A DNA stretch of 55,154 nucleotides from Micromonosporaceae bacterium (GCA_009377645.1 WHTQ01000023.1:1-55154); one strand, 5' to 3'. Counted from the stretch's first letter, positions 16,562 through 25,801 are shown. Notes: generated from the letters alone by a model not told the origin. Program-made: numbers and translations.

Positions 16562-18994
16562 TCACTGTTCGCGGGTTCGTTCGGAGCGTCGGGTCATGGC
16601 CCGGCGGGCGAGCTGCTGCATCGGCGGCTCGCCGGTGGGGCGGGTGTGCGCGGCGACGCAGGCTTGCCGGATTGCGGTGGCCTCACCGACGCTCGCCGCT
16701 GGCGGGTGGGTGGTGAAGGTGAACGCGGGCAGTTCCCGGTTGCCGACCAGCAGCCGGGCCGCGGCGGTGTAGACGTCCAAGTGGGCCAGGTCGAACTCGT
16801 CCAGCTCCGGTTGGGTGTGTCGGGACAGCTCTTTCGCGTCGGCCGGGTCGACGTTGAAGCAGATTTTCGACCGGGCGTTGGCCGAGACCGCCGAGGCGGT
16901 GTCGCGGGGCAGCTGGGCCAGGTTCTGGTGTGCCAGCACCAGCCCGAGGCGGAACCCACGGGCCTCGGCGAGCATGTCCTCCACGCTGCCGGGCAGCGTC
17001 AGGAAGTTGTGGCACTCGTCGATGTATAGGGCGGCGTCTCGGCGCTGGTCCTCGGGGGTGCCGGCGCGGGCGATCGCGGCCTGCCAGGTGCGGGCCACGA
17101 TCAGGGAGCCGAGGATGCGGGCGGTCTCCTCACCGAGGATTCCTTTGGGGAGCCGGCACAGCAGCAACCCGCCGTCGAGGATGTCGGCCATGCGGAACGA
17201 GGAGTGGGCGGCGCCGATCACGTCTTTGACGAAATCGCGCAGCAGGAACGCCCGCAGCCGCGCGAGGACGGGGCCGATGACCTGGGCGCGGAGCCCGTCG
17301 TTCATGCTGTCGTACCAGCTCCAGAACCCGCCGAGGCCTTCCGGGTCGGTCAGGCCGTGGGTGAACCGGCTGCGGAAGGTGCGGTCGTTCAGCAGCGGCG
17401 GCACCAGCGACAGGGTGGGTCGGGCGTGCCGCATCAGGGTCAGGCACGCCACCCGCAGCGTGTCGTCGATCCGCGGACCCCAGTGCCGTTGGAAGATTTT
17501 GGAGAAGATCCCGACCAGGTTGTCGACGGCCAGGTGCGGGTCGGCGGAGTCGTCCAGTGGGTTGAAGCAGGCCGGGTTGGGCTGGTCCGGGTCGATGATC
17601 GCGATTCTGCGGGCGTGGGTGGCGGGCAGCCGGTCGAGCACATCGGTGATGAGATCTCCGCGGGGGTCGATGACAACCACGCCGCGTCCGGCGTTCACAT
17701 CGGACAGGATCATGTTCAGCAGCAGGGTGGACTTACCTGTGCCGGTCTTGCCGATCAGGTGCAGGTGTTGCCGGGCGTCGACCACGTCCAGGGCGACGCT
17801 GTGCCCGCCGAGCTGCGCCCGGCCGAGGACCTTGACCCCACGCCCGCCTGCGGGGACCGCGACCGGGGCGGGCATCGCCCTGGCGCGGGCCCGGTCCATC
17901 CCGGGCACCGCTAGGTCCTGGGGCAGCGCTGCCAGCCCGGCCAGCTCCGGCACGGTGACCAGGAACCCGCGCAGAAGCCTGCGGCTGCCCAGCATCGCCA
18001 CCGGCCGGCCCATCCGCAGCCTTCGCAGCCGGTTCGGGCCGGTGTAGACCGCCGCCGCCGCCGCGAGGCTGTGCGCCAACCCGGCCAGCCGCGCCCGCAC
18101 CTGCTTTCGCCGCTTGGGCTGCGACACGTCCGCGTCGGTTGCCACGGCGTAGCGCACGGCGACCTCGTAGTGGGGAACCCGCAGCGCCTTGTCGACCACG
18201 GTGCGCCGGTCGGCATCGGCGAACGGGTCACGCACCAGCGCCGTGGTTCCTGCCGTGCGTGACGGGCGGGCGGCTCGCCCGGGGGTGAACACCTCCAGCA
18301 GCCATACGATCGGTGCGACCGCCGCCCGGGCCAGGCCGTTGATCGCGCGGCTGGTCGGGTCGGCGGCCGCGGTGCCGGTGGTGCCGGCGCGGCGGGCCGC
18401 CCGGACGCGCCGCGCCGGGGCGGGCCGGGCGAGCACCTGCACGCAGGCGTGCTCCCGGTGGTGCACCTGGGCTCCGGCGGCCAGCAGCGGCCGCAGCGGG
18501 TCGGTGTCGTGTTCGGTGCGCAGCGGCACCGTGTCCGGCTGCTGCGGCCAGAACGCCCCACCGGCCTGTGCGGCAACGGTGGCGGGGATGGGCGCCGCGG
18601 CGTCGGTGGTGCTCACGGTGCAGCCCGGCCACGCGGCCCGGACCGCCGCCTCGGCCGCGCCGGGTGGCACGGTGCCGGGCACCCACATGCGGATGGTCAG
18701 GGTCCGGCCGGTCCAGGTGTACTCCCACCCGACATGGCCGGTGCCGTACAGCATCCTGCGCCACCGGGACGGGGTGAGCACCCCGAGCATCGTCAGCCAC
18801 AGGCTGGGCGCCGACTCCGACGCGACCTGCGGCGGGGCGAGGATGGTTACCTGCCGGGCGTCGCGGGAGCGCCGCCGGTGCCGCCAGGCGCCCAGCTGGT
18901 CCCGCCCGATCACGTAGGCGACCAGTGCCCCGGCGGCCATGGCCGCAAGCCACGGCCGGGTGGACAGCCACAGCCAGGTCTGCTGGTAGTTCAT
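16562..18994 (-). CDS. VirD4/TraG-like type IV coupling ATPase
   Basis: 810 residues. A membrane segment near the N-terminus (WLAAMAAGALVAYVIG) is followed by a domain of about 380 residues, then the P-loop LIGKTGTGKSTLLLNMI at about 405-420. Walker B is ALYIDECHNFL near residue 655, and the arginine-finger-like region LGLVLAHQNLAQL follows. The protein would couple DNA or protein substrates to the secretion channel at the inner membrane. Its start overlaps the VirB4 stop by 4 bp (ATGA), which implies coupled translation. The length is typical of actinobacterial coupling proteins. Confidence 0.93.
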   Translation of the reverse strand: MNYQQTWLWLSTRPWLAAMAAGALVAYVIGRDQLGAWRHRRRSRDARQVTILAPPQVASESAPSLWLTMLGVLTPSRWRRMLYGTGHVGWEYTWTGRTLTIRMWVPGTVPPGAAEAAVRAAWPGCTVSTTDAAAPIPATVAAQAGGAFWPQQPDTVPLRTEHDTDPLRPLLAAGAQVHHREHACVQVLARPAPARRVRAARRAGTTGTAAADPTSRAINGLARAAVAPIVWLLEVFTPGRAARPSRTAGTTALVRDPFADADRRTVVDKALRVPHYEVAVRYAVATDADVSQPKRRKQVRARLAGLAHSLAAAAAVYTGPNRLRRLRMGRPVAMLGSRRLLRGFLVTVPELAGLAALPQDLAVPGMDRARARAMPAPVAVPAGGRGVKVLGRAQLGGHSVALDVVDARQHLHLIGKTGTGKSTLLLNMILSDVNAGRGVVVIDPRGDLITDVLDRLPATHARRIAIIDPDQPNPACFNPLDDSADPHLAVDNLVGIFSKIFQRHWGPRIDDTLRVACLTLMRHARPTLSLVPPLLNDRTFRSRFTHGLTDPEGLGGFWSWYDSMNDGLRAQVIGPVLARLRAFLLRDFVKDVIGAAHSSFRMADILDGGLLLCRLPKGILGEETARILGSLIVARTWQAAIARAGTPEDQRRDAALYIDECHNFLTLPGSVEDMLAEARGFRLGLVLAHQNLAQLPRDTASAVSANARSKICFNVDPADAKELSRHTQPELDEFDLAHLDVYTAAARLLVGNRELPAFTFTTHPPAASVGEATAIRQACVAAHTRPTGEPPMQQLARRAMTRRSERTREQ

Positions 18995-20778
18995 TGCTCA
19001 CCTCCGATGCCGGTGACGGCCAGGTTGTGTTCGTTTCCTGAGGCGAGGCTGCGAAACGGCACCCGGGAGCGGCCGGCCACCAGCAGCCCCTCGCCGCGGG
19101 ATGCGGCCAGCAGCAGCCGCGCTTCACCGCCGGTGAGCCGGAACGCTTCGGTGACCGCGTCGATGGACTGTGTGGACTGGCGCATCAGCACCTGGGTGGC
19201 TGCGTTGGACACGACGGCAAGGCCGAGGTCGGTGCCGAGCACGTCGGCGGCGTCCTGGGTCACCACCGTCAGCCCGGCGGTGCGTTTTCTGGCGGCCTTG
19301 GACATGCGGAACAGGAACCGGGCGCCTTCACCGTCGCGCATCAGCAGCCACGCTTCGTCGACGATCACCAGCCGCCTGCGTTTGTCGGTGGCCGGGTGGG
19401 GGGTGTCGATGTCGCGCCAGATGGCATCCAGCGCCAGCATCGTGGCGATGGTGCGTAGCTCGTCGGGCAGGTGCCGCAGCGACCACACCACCAGGTGCCC
19501 GGCCGCGCCGGTGGTGGTGGGGGCGTCGAACAGGGAGGAGAATGCGCCGGTGACCCATGGCGCGAGCCGGGCGGCGAGCTGGGCGGCGGCCGGGTCGCCG
19601 TCGCGTTCCAGCGCGGCGGACAGGTCACGCAGCAGCGGCGCCGGCTTGTCCCATGTGCCGGGGTCGTTGGTGATGCCCGCCTGGTGGTAGGTGGCGGTGA
19701 TGGCCCGGTCAAGCGCCGCCTTCTCCGCCGGGCCGACACCGCTCGCCTGTCCGGCCGTGCCGAGCATGACCGAGATGATGGTGTGCAGGGTCAGCCCGCG
19801 GCGGTTGAGCATGTCGGGTCGCCGGTCGCCGGGAAGGTCCAGCGGGTTGAGCTTCACACCGGGCGCGCCGAGCTGGATGACGGTGCCGCCGACGTGTTCG
19901 GCCAGGGCCGTGTACTCGTCCTCCGGGTCGACCACGGCGACCTGCACCCCGGTGTAGAGCGAGCGTAGGACTTCCAGCTTGACGAAGTACGACTTCCCGG
20001 CGCCGCTTCTGGCGAGCACGACCGAGTTGTGGTTGTCCTGCGCCCACCGGTTCCACATCAGCACCCCGGCCGAGGTGGTGTTCACCCCGTACAGGATCGC
20101 CTCCCTGCTGGTGCGCTGCCCGGGTGCGGCGGCGGCCAGGTCGGCGCCGGCCAGCGGAAAGCTCGCGGCGAGCGCGTCGGTGTCCAACACGCGGGTCATG
20201 CCCAGGGCGTCCACCCCTATCGGCAGGGTGGTGGTGTAGCCGTGGTGGTGGCGAAACGTCGCCGGTTGCAGGTCCAGCAGCGTGCCGGCGGCCGCCGAAC
20301 GCACCCCGGCGCACACCTCGGCGAGCTCGGCCGGGCTGCGGCCGTGGACGGTGAGGTAGATGCCGGTGCGGAACAGCTTGGCCGCGCCGCGGGCGACCCG
20401 GTCGGCCAGGTCAGCGGCGTCGGTGGCGGCGGCGGCCACCATCGGATCGCCCAGCTTGCCCTTCTCGGCCTCCAGCCGGCGGGTGGACTCCAACCGGGCA
20501 CGCTGCTTGCGCAGCATCGGCGCGCCCACCTCCGCGGGCAGCGGGGCGATGTGTACCGCGACGTCGACCCGGCCGGGGTAGGACAGCAGCGGGTCCAGCC
20601 ACGCCGGGCCGACCGAGGCCGGGTAGCCGCACACCGCGAAGGTGGCGGCGTAGCCGTCACCGACCCGCACATGCCGGGGCGTGACCTCCACCGCGGCCGG
20701 TGTGGGCAGCAGGTCCACCCCCGCCTCCGCGGCGGGCGCGCGGCCGGGTCGTCGCAACAGCTTCAGGCGGGCAATCAC
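18991..20778 (-). CDS. VirB4-like conjugation ATPase
   Basis: 595 residues from a GTG at 20778 with GGGAGG upstream; the start overlaps the PrgI-like stop by 4 bp. The N-terminal part carries the VirB4/TraC-like domain (ARLESTRRLEAEKGKLGDP and GIYLTVHG). Walker A is ARSGAGKSYFVKLE near residue 258 and Walker B is LVIVDEAWLLM near residue 473, followed by KRTAGLTVVTQDAADVL. It is predicted to energise channel assembly and pilin handling at the membrane. The gene is intact and central in the leftward operon. Confidence 0.94.
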   Translation of the reverse strand: MIARLKLLRRPGRAPAAEAGVDLLPTPAAVEVTPRHVRVGDGYAATFAVCGYPASVGPAWLDPLLSYPGRVDVAVHIAPLPAEVGAPMLRKQRARLESTRRLEAEKGKLGDPMVAAAATDAADLADRVARGAAKLFRTGIYLTVHGRSPAELAEVCAGVRSAAAGTLLDLQPATFRHHHGYTTTLPIGVDALGMTRVLDTDALAASFPLAGADLAAAAPGQRTSREAILYGVNTTSAGVLMWNRWAQDNHNSVVLARSGAGKSYFVKLEVLRSLYTGVQVAVVDPEDEYTALAEHVGGTVIQLGAPGVKLNPLDLPGDRRPDMLNRRGLTLHTIISVMLGTAGQASGVGPAEKAALDRAITATYHQAGITNDPGTWDKPAPLLRDLSAALERDGDPAAAQLAARLAPWVTGAFSSLFDAPTTTGAAGHLVVWSLRHLPDELRTIATMLALDAIWRDIDTPHPATDKRRRLVIVDEAWLLMRDGEGARFLFRMSKAARKRTAGLTVVTQDAADVLGTDLGLAVVSNAATQVLMRQSTQSIDAVTEAFRLTGGEARLLLAASRGEGLLVAGRSRVPFRSLASGNEHNLAVTGIGGEQ

Positions 20779-21668
20779 TCGGTCCTCCCAGTCGCGGTGA
20801 TCGGGGTGCCGGGGACGGCTCGGGGTCCCGGCACCGGCGGGTGGTACGGGTCGGCGGCGGCGGACAGCGCCGCGGTCACGGCCGGCCCGTCCAGCTGCTG
20901 GGTGGACACGCCCAACGCGGCCAGGGCGCGCACGGTGGCCGCCCCGGCGTGGCCGGCGGCCACCACCGCGAGCACCTGCCGCCGCAGCGGGTCGCGGGTG
21001 GCGTCGAGTTCGAGCAGGAACGCGGCGTAGTCGTCGGCGGCGGCCTGCAAAGCGGGATGCGGCAGCCGGGCCGCCCCGTCGAGCACGGTGGTGGCGTACG
21101 GGGTGAGGTCGTGCCGGTGCGCGGCGACCACGATCTGCGCCGGGGCGGCCAGGGCGTTGAGCCACCGGCCGAACCCGTCCAGCAGCGCGGCCTGTTCCTC
21201 ACCGGTGCGCAGGGCCACGTTGATGGTGCCGCAGGCGATCACCTGCCGGCCGGTGCCTTCGACGCTGACGGTGCCGTCGGAGGCGATACCGGTCAGCGGC
21301 GTGCGAAGCGGCGCCGGCACCACCGGCTCGGTGGTGGTGGCCACCAGCGGCGTCCCCGCCCGGGGGCGGCCCGGGGCCTGCACGGTGGGGGTGCGGCGAA
21401 GGCTCAGCCCGTGCCGCAGCCACACGTCCAGGCTCAGCCCGTCCCTGCGGCCCAGCGTCACCACCACGGTGATCCCGGCGACCGGGACCGCCACCACCAG
21501 CCACACCACCGTCGGCAGCAGCCGCCCTACCGCGGAGTACAGCAGCCATCCGGCGCCGCCGACCGCGGCGATGATCGCGAGCTGGCGAAAAGTCAGCCCC
21601 CAGGCGATCTGGTCAGGGGTGTCGATGTCAGCGGGCACGGTAGCCCGCGGGGCCTGGTCTTCGGTCAT
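20775..21668 (-). CDS. PrgI-like T4SS protein with extended C-terminus
   Basis: 297 residues. The N-terminus fits PrgI family proteins: VPADIDTPDQIAWGLTFRQL, then two membrane segments (AIIAAVGGAGWLLYSAVG and VVWLVVAVPVAGITVVV). After residue 95 a cytoplasmic domain of about 200 residues follows (PLTGIASDGTVSVEGTGRQV ... LLDGFGRWLNAL) like the SCO6880/TraC-associated N-terminal domain of VirB4 proteins. PrgI-type proteins pair with VirB4 in Gram-positive channels. The start has GGAAGGA upstream. Confidence 0.88.
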   Translation of the reverse strand: MTEDQAPRATVPADIDTPDQIAWGLTFRQLAIIAAVGGAGWLLYSAVGRLLPTVVWLVVAVPVAGITVVVTLGRRDGLSLDVWLRHGLSLRRTPTVQAPGRPRAGTPLVATTTEPVVPAPLRTPLTGIASDGTVSVEGTGRQVIACGTINVALRTGEEQAALLDGFGRWLNALAAPAQIVVAAHRHDLTPYATTVLDGAARLPHPALQAAADDYAAFLLELDATRDPLRRQVLAVVAAGHAGAATVRALAALGVSTQQLDGPAVTAALSAAADPYHPPVPGPRAVPGTPITATGRTE

Positions 21669-21696
21669 GGCGAGGTCCTTCCAGGATCGGATTTGG

Positions 21697-22605
21697 TCAG
21701 CGCCTGCGGGGGATCGGGAGGCGGCGGGTGACCGACTGGATCACCACCGCCCGCAGCACCACCCCGGCCATCGACACCGAGCTGCCGCGGTGGGTGACCC
21801 AGCGGCCCATCAGCCTCGGGATGCGCAGGGTCAGCCACAGCAGGCACAGCACGACGAACAGGTTGAACATGTCCATCGACGGCGTCCCCGGTGCCAGTCC
21901 GACCAGGACCGGCAGGTTGCTGTCCGGGTCGAGCAGAAGGTTGATCCCGGTGGTGAACGAGATCGCCTGCAGCACCGGGGTCGCCAGGCAGGCCAGCAGG
22001 GTGCGCCACCACAGCTGCGCCGCGGGCTGGGTGTAGGGAAGGCAGTAGCAGGCCAACGCGACCGGGGCGATCCCGGCCAGCACGATCAGCACCCCGATCC
22101 TCACGATCCAGGACGCGATCAGCGTGTACATCAGTACCACGATCAGCAGGCCGATCACCACCGCGAGCACACCCGTGGTCGGGTCGCTCATCGCGGCCAC
22201 GATCCGCACCTGCACGAACTCGACCGCCTCCGGTCCGGCGGCGGCCTGGCCGACCATCGCTTCGGTGAGCGCGTTCGCGGTCACGATCAGCATCTGGCAC
22301 AGCTGCCCGCCGAAGTGTGAGATCACAAACCCGAACACCAGCCGCGGCAGCAGCTCCTTGGCCCCGTACTGGGTCTGCACGCTGCTGTGGGTCATCGCGA
22401 CCGCACCGGCGACGATGATCGCCAGCACGAAGCCGGCACTGACCACAAACGACGACCGGGCGGCGATCGTCGCCACCTGCGGGAACACTGTCACGTCCGG
22501 GGAGGTGAACACGCTGGCGCTCATGAACGCGATCAGCCCGCCGAGCAGGGCCTCCACCCGCTCGGCGAGCCACTTGAGCACCGCGTTCATCAGCCAGTCG
22601 GCCAT
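21697..22605 (-). CDS. TrbL/VirB6-like membrane channel protein
   Basis: 302 residues with about seven hydrophobic segments, including SFVVSAGFVLAIIVAGAVAM, GVLAVVIGLLIVVLMYTLIA, IGVLIVLAGIAPVALACYCL and MFNLFVVLCLLWLTLRIP. The conserved TrbL pattern IAPVALACYCLPYTQPAAQL is present. It is predicted to form the inner-membrane channel of the transfer apparatus. It begins 11 bp after the pilin stop and is followed by the PrgI-like gene. Confidence 0.9.
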   Translation of the reverse strand: MADWLMNAVLKWLAERVEALLGGLIAFMSASVFTSPDVTVFPQVATIAARSSFVVSAGFVLAIIVAGAVAMTHSSVQTQYGAKELLPRLVFGFVISHFGGQLCQMLIVTANALTEAMVGQAAAGPEAVEFVQVRIVAAMSDPTTGVLAVVIGLLIVVLMYTLIASWIVRIGVLIVLAGIAPVALACYCLPYTQPAAQLWWRTLLACLATPVLQAISFTTGINLLLDPDSNLPVLVGLAPGTPSMDMFNLFVVLCLLWLTLRIPRLMGRWVTHRGSSVSMAGVVLRAVVIQSVTRRLPIPRRR

Positions 22606-22616
22606 CGCGGGGCGCC

Positions 22617-22916
22617 TTAGCCACCGAGAATGCTCTGCAGCACCTGCAGGATGATCGGCGCCAGCACCGCCAGGGCGTAGCCGAGCAGCGCCGACTTCAT
22701 GTTGCCCTTGGCCTGCTCGACCTGCGCCGGGTCACCTCCGGCGGTGATGTACCGCAGGCCGCCGATGACCAGGAACAGGGTCGCGATGGCCGCGATGATC
22801 CCCATGATCCACAGCTTGAGGCCGTCGATGACCTCCGGCAGGCTGTTCGGCTGATCCGGTTCCTGAGCCATGATGAGGTCGGTGATGTGGGACAAGACGG
22901 TGTGGGTGAGGTGCAT
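22617..22916 (-). CDS. TrbC/VirB2-like pilin
   Basis: 99 residues from the ATG at 22916. A polar N-terminal third is followed by two membrane helices, LWIMGIIAAIATLFLVIGG and ALLGYALAVLAPIILQVL, joined by RYITAGGDPAQVEQAKGN. This matches the VirB2/TrbC pilin fold, with the characteristic glycine-rich turn between helices. It would supply the extracellular or wall-spanning filament of the channel. It is the first structural gene of the leftward operon. Confidence 0.88.
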   Translation of the reverse strand: MHLTHTVLSHITDLIMAQEPDQPNSLPEVIDGLKLWIMGIIAAIATLFLVIGGLRYITAGGDPAQVEQAKGNMKSALLGYALAVLAPIILQVLQSILGG

Positions 22917-23221
22917 TGTGGGCTCCACAGCGTTCGTGGTGGCCGCCCGCGGTGGGCGCCTCGGGATGCCGGGCCGGTCCCGGGGGCGCTCCTTCCTGCG
23001 AGTGCGAAGGTCGGTTGTCAGTACGCCAACCCGGTCCCGGCCCACCACCCGGGGCTTGCTGCCCACCGGGGCGGGCATGCCATCGGCGGCATGCACCCGC
23101 CCAGACCGGGCCTGTCAGCGCGGACGAACTCCCCGACCGGTCTGACACGACCTGTCCGGACCTGACAGCCTCCCCGGACCGCAGCCGGGGCCGCGGCCCG
23201 CAGCCCCAAGGGCGGCCGGTC
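22917..23221. promoter_or_regulatory. Gene-free stretch with CTGTCAG cluster B
   Basis: No convincing gene in 305 bp. CTGTCAG at 23112, inverted CTGACAG at 23162, and near copies TTGTCAG at 23015 and CTGACAC at 23142; the last three sites are 30 and 20 bp apart. The text GTCAGTACGCC near 23018 recurs at 24161. It lies upstream of the pilin gene and probably holds its promoter. Confidence 0.6.
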
Positions 23222-23965
23222 TCATCGGCCGACCCGGGATGCCGGGCGGGTCGCTGGGCGCGCCGCGCTCAGCTCACCACGGGTCAGGGCCTTGACCAGG
23301 GTCCGCTCGGCGCGTTTGCGACGCATCCGGATCACCGAGGCGGCAACGCCGTGCTCGGCGGCGATCTGCTCGACCAGCACGTCTCCCAGCCGGGTGGAGC
23401 CGATCAGGTCGGCCTGCGCCGCGGTGATGACCCCGGCGGCCACGGCCCGCCCGAGCAGCAGGTCGGGATGCCCGTACGGCCGGTGCGGGGCACCCGCGCC
23501 GGTGTGAAGGTCGGCGGGCAGCTCGACGGTGTCCTCCACCCGGCGGGCGGCGTACCCGGCACGCCAGGCCGCCCAGCACAGCCGCAGCCACAACCTGGGC
23601 CGTTCCAGGTCTTCGGTGCGTAGGGCGTGCAGGAACCCGGCGAGGATCTCCGAGTCGATGTCTTCGGCCAACCCGGGCAGCCCGCGGCTGAGCCGGGCGG
23701 CCATCCGGGTCAGCCCCGGCACGGCCACGCCGACCGCGCCGACCACCCACGCCGGCCCCCAGCTGCGGGCCGCTACAGCCAGCCGCTGCCACACCGCGTC
23801 CTGCACGGGCCTGGGGACCCCGGCCACGAGAATGTTCCGCAGCTCGTCCAGCGGGAGCATCCGGTCGGGCAGCCCGTCGATGCCGCGGCCGTCGAAGGCA
23901 AGCGGCGCCGGCTGGCAGACCAGCAGGGCGAAGTGGGTGTCGGCTTGGGTGATCGCGGTGCGCAT
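23222..23965 (-). CDS. Sigma-70-like regulator of conjugation module
   Basis: 247 residues from the ATG at 23965 with GGAGG 7 bp upstream; longer starts lack this site. The middle (EDIDSEILAGFLHALRTEDL, then RLWLRLCWAAWRAGYAARR) resembles a sigma region 2-like helix bundle. The C-terminal part (GSTRLGDVLVEQIAAEHGVA, SVIRMRRKRAERTLVKAL) is a helix-turn-helix like sigma region 4. It may direct transcription of the transfer operon. It lies between CTGTCAG clusters B and C. The sigma assignment is moderate; a simple helix-turn-helix activator is the alternative. Confidence 0.6.
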   Translation of the reverse strand: MRTAITQADTHFALLVCQPAPLAFDGRGIDGLPDRMLPLDELRNILVAGVPRPVQDAVWQRLAVAARSWGPAWVVGAVGVAVPGLTRMAARLSRGLPGLAEDIDSEILAGFLHALRTEDLERPRLWLRLCWAAWRAGYAARRVEDTVELPADLHTGAGAPHRPYGHPDLLLGRAVAAGVITAAQADLIGSTRLGDVLVEQIAAEHGVAASVIRMRRKRAERTLVKALTRGELSAARPATRPASRVGR

Positions 23966-24030
23966 GACGACCTCCAGGAAGTGATGCCCCGCCCGGTGCG
24001 GGGCGCCAACCTTCATTGCGGCAGGTCGAC

Positions 24031-24164
24031 CTGACACCACAGCCGGTTGTCAGGCTCCGTCAGGCGCTGTCAGAACGGGCGGCCCTCAGGTGCGGCCTGT
24101 CAGGTTCCGGTCAGGACGTTGCGCAGTTCGATCGGCCTGTCAGGACCCGTCTGGGTGGTGTCAG
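24031..24164. promoter_or_regulatory. CTGTCAG cluster C in divergent promoter region
   Basis: CTGTCAG at 24067, 24097 and 24137, with near copies TTGTCAG at 24047, CCGTCAG at 24057, CGGTCAG at 24108, GTGTCAG at 24158 and CTGACAC at 24031. Successive starts are mostly 10-11, 20, 30 or 40 bp apart. The region separates the leftward regulator gene from the rightward methyltransferase pair, so it should hold both promoters. Confidence 0.7.
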
Positions 24165-24195
24165 TACGCCGACCGGTCCCGGGGCAGACCCGTCT

Positions 24196-24777
24196 ATGAG
24201 CGACCCCACCCGCACCAGCGCACCCGACCCGATCGGCGAGATCGTGCCCGGGCAGCCACCGGTGCCGATCACCGTGTGGCACGTGCCGGCCCCGGCCCGG
24301 TCGCAGACCATGTCGCTGCCGATGGCGCAGCGGCTGGTCGCCGGCTTCACCCACCGCCACGACCTGGTGCTCGACCTGACAACCGGGCCGCAGCTGGCCC
24401 GCGCGGCCATGTCCGCACGCCGCCGTCACCGCCGGCACACCGCCGGAGGTTTCGACCACCCGGGTGAGCCGGCGGCGCTGCTGGTCACCCCGTGGCCACC
24501 CGACCGCAGCCAGCGGCCGGTGGAGTTCCTGTCCGTCTGCGCCGGGCGGCTGCAGCCCGGCGGGTGCGTGGCGCTGGTCATCGCCACCGGCGAAGTCACC
24601 ATCCACCAGCGGCTCATCGCCGCCGGGCACGCCGCGGGACTGACCTACCTGCAGCACTACATCGCCGCCCACCAGCTGCGCCTGACCGGAGCCCGGCTGA
24701 CGATCCACGAGCAGCACCTGCGGGTACACACCGACGTGGTTGTCCTGGCCCTGCCTACCGACGCGGAGGGCGGCTGA
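24196..24777 (+). CDS. Methyltransferase-like accessory protein
   Basis: 193 residues, ATG at 24196. The order DLVLDLTTGPQLARAAMSA, AALLVTPWPP, LQPGGCVALVIATGEVTIHQ follows a Rossmann-like SAM methyltransferase, but the usual glycine-rich motif I is replaced by LTTGPQ and no (D/N/S)PP(Y/F/W) motif is present. It may be a non-catalytic partner of the DNA methyltransferase that it overlaps by one base at 24777. It is the first gene of the rightward arm. Confidence 0.55.
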   Translation: MSDPTRTSAPDPIGEIVPGQPPVPITVWHVPAPARSQTMSLPMAQRLVAGFTHRHDLVLDLTTGPQLARAAMSARRRHRRHTAGGFDHPGEPAALLVTPWPPDRSQRPVEFLSVCAGRLQPGGCVALVIATGEVTIHQRLIAAGHAAGLTYLQHYIAAHQLRLTGARLTIHEQHLRVHTDVVVLALPTDAEGG

Positions 24778-25625
24778 TGGGCGGGCTGCCGCTGACCTCG
24801 GTGTGGCTGACCTGCCAGCAGCCGGCCCGTGACCAGCGCCGCGGAAGGTACGTGCCGGAGACCTCCAGCCACCCGGCGAAGATGCTGCCAGCGTTGGCCG
24901 CCCACGCGATAACCGCCTACACCCGCCCGGGGGAGATGGTGCTCGACCCGATGTGCGGGTCGGGCACCACCCTGGTCGAAGCCGTCCGGTCCGGCCGGCA
25001 CAGCATCGGTGTCGACATCGAACCGCGGTTCACCGGACTGGCCCGGGCCAACCTGCGCCTGGCCGGCGAACACCACGCGCCCGGCCGGGGGCGGGTGGTC
25101 ACCGGCGACGCCACCGACCTGCCCCGGCTGCTGCCCAACCGGCTACGCGGCCAGGTCGCGCTGGTGGTCACCTCACCACCGTACGGGCGGCGAACCCACG
25201 GCCTGGTCAAGGCGACCGCCGGTCACGGAGTCCACAAACGCGACCACCGATACGGCCAGCGCGGCGGCGGCAACATCGCCTACGCCGGATGGGGCGGCCT
25301 GATCGAAGGTTTCGCGCAGATCATGGCCGGCTGCTACGCGATGCTGCGCCCCGGTGGGCTCGCGGTGATCGCGTGCCGGCCGGTCCGCCGCCGCCCCGCT
25401 GACCTGATCGACCTTCCCGGGCAGCTGCTCGCAGCCGCCATGGCGGTCGGCTACCAGCCGGTGGAGCGGTGCGCGGCGCTGCTGGCCGCCGTCCGGGACA
25501 GGCAGGTCATCCACCGGGCGAACATGTTCGGGCTTCTGGCCGTACGCCGGGCACGAGGCAACGGCATCCCCGCAGCGGTGATAGCGCACGAGGACGTGTA
25601 TGTCGTCCAGCGCCCGCCCGCCTGA
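24777..25625 (+). CDS. N4/N6 DNA methyltransferase
   Basis: 282 residues, ATG at 24777 overlapping the previous stop, with GGAGGG upstream. Motif I, MVLDPMCGSGTTLVEAV, lies near residues 57-73, SIGVDIEPR is the acidic strand, and the catalytic motif IV is VTSPPYGRR near residue 135. This is the N6_N4_Mtase (PF01555) arrangement, adding a methyl group to exocyclic amino groups of adenine or cytosine in DNA. No restriction gene is adjacent, so an orphan role protecting the transferring DNA from host restriction is plausible. Confidence 0.85.
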   Translation: MGGLPLTSVWLTCQQPARDQRRGRYVPETSSHPAKMLPALAAHAITAYTRPGEMVLDPMCGSGTTLVEAVRSGRHSIGVDIEPRFTGLARANLRLAGEHHAPGRGRVVTGDATDLPRLLPNRLRGQVALVVTSPPYGRRTHGLVKATAGHGVHKRDHRYGQRGGGNIAYAGWGGLIEGFAQIMAGCYAMLRPGGLAVIACRPVRRRPADLIDLPGQLLAAAMAVGYQPVERCAALLAAVRDRQVIHRANMFGLLAVRRARGNGIPAAVIAHEDVYVVQRPPA

Positions 25626-25741
25626 ACCGCGGCGCGACCAGGGCACCGGCCATCCCCGGCGTGACAACGGGGGACCAGGTCCTTCGGCGGCGACACCCCC
25701 GCCGGTTGGGTTCACCGGTCGGCGCCCTCGCCCCGGCGATC

Positions 25742-25801
25742 CTGTCAGATTCTCGTGCGGTCTGTCAGGTCCCGAAACCTGACAGGACCGTGCAGTGACA
25801 G
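25742..25801. promoter_or_regulatory. CTGTCAG cluster D
   Basis: CTGTCAG at 25742 and 25762, inverted CTGACAG at 25779 and a near copy GTGACAG at 25795. The pair around 25762-25785 forms an inverted repeat CTGTCAGGT / ACCTGACAG with a 6-bp centre. It probably marks the promoter of the DUF932 operon. Confidence 0.68.
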
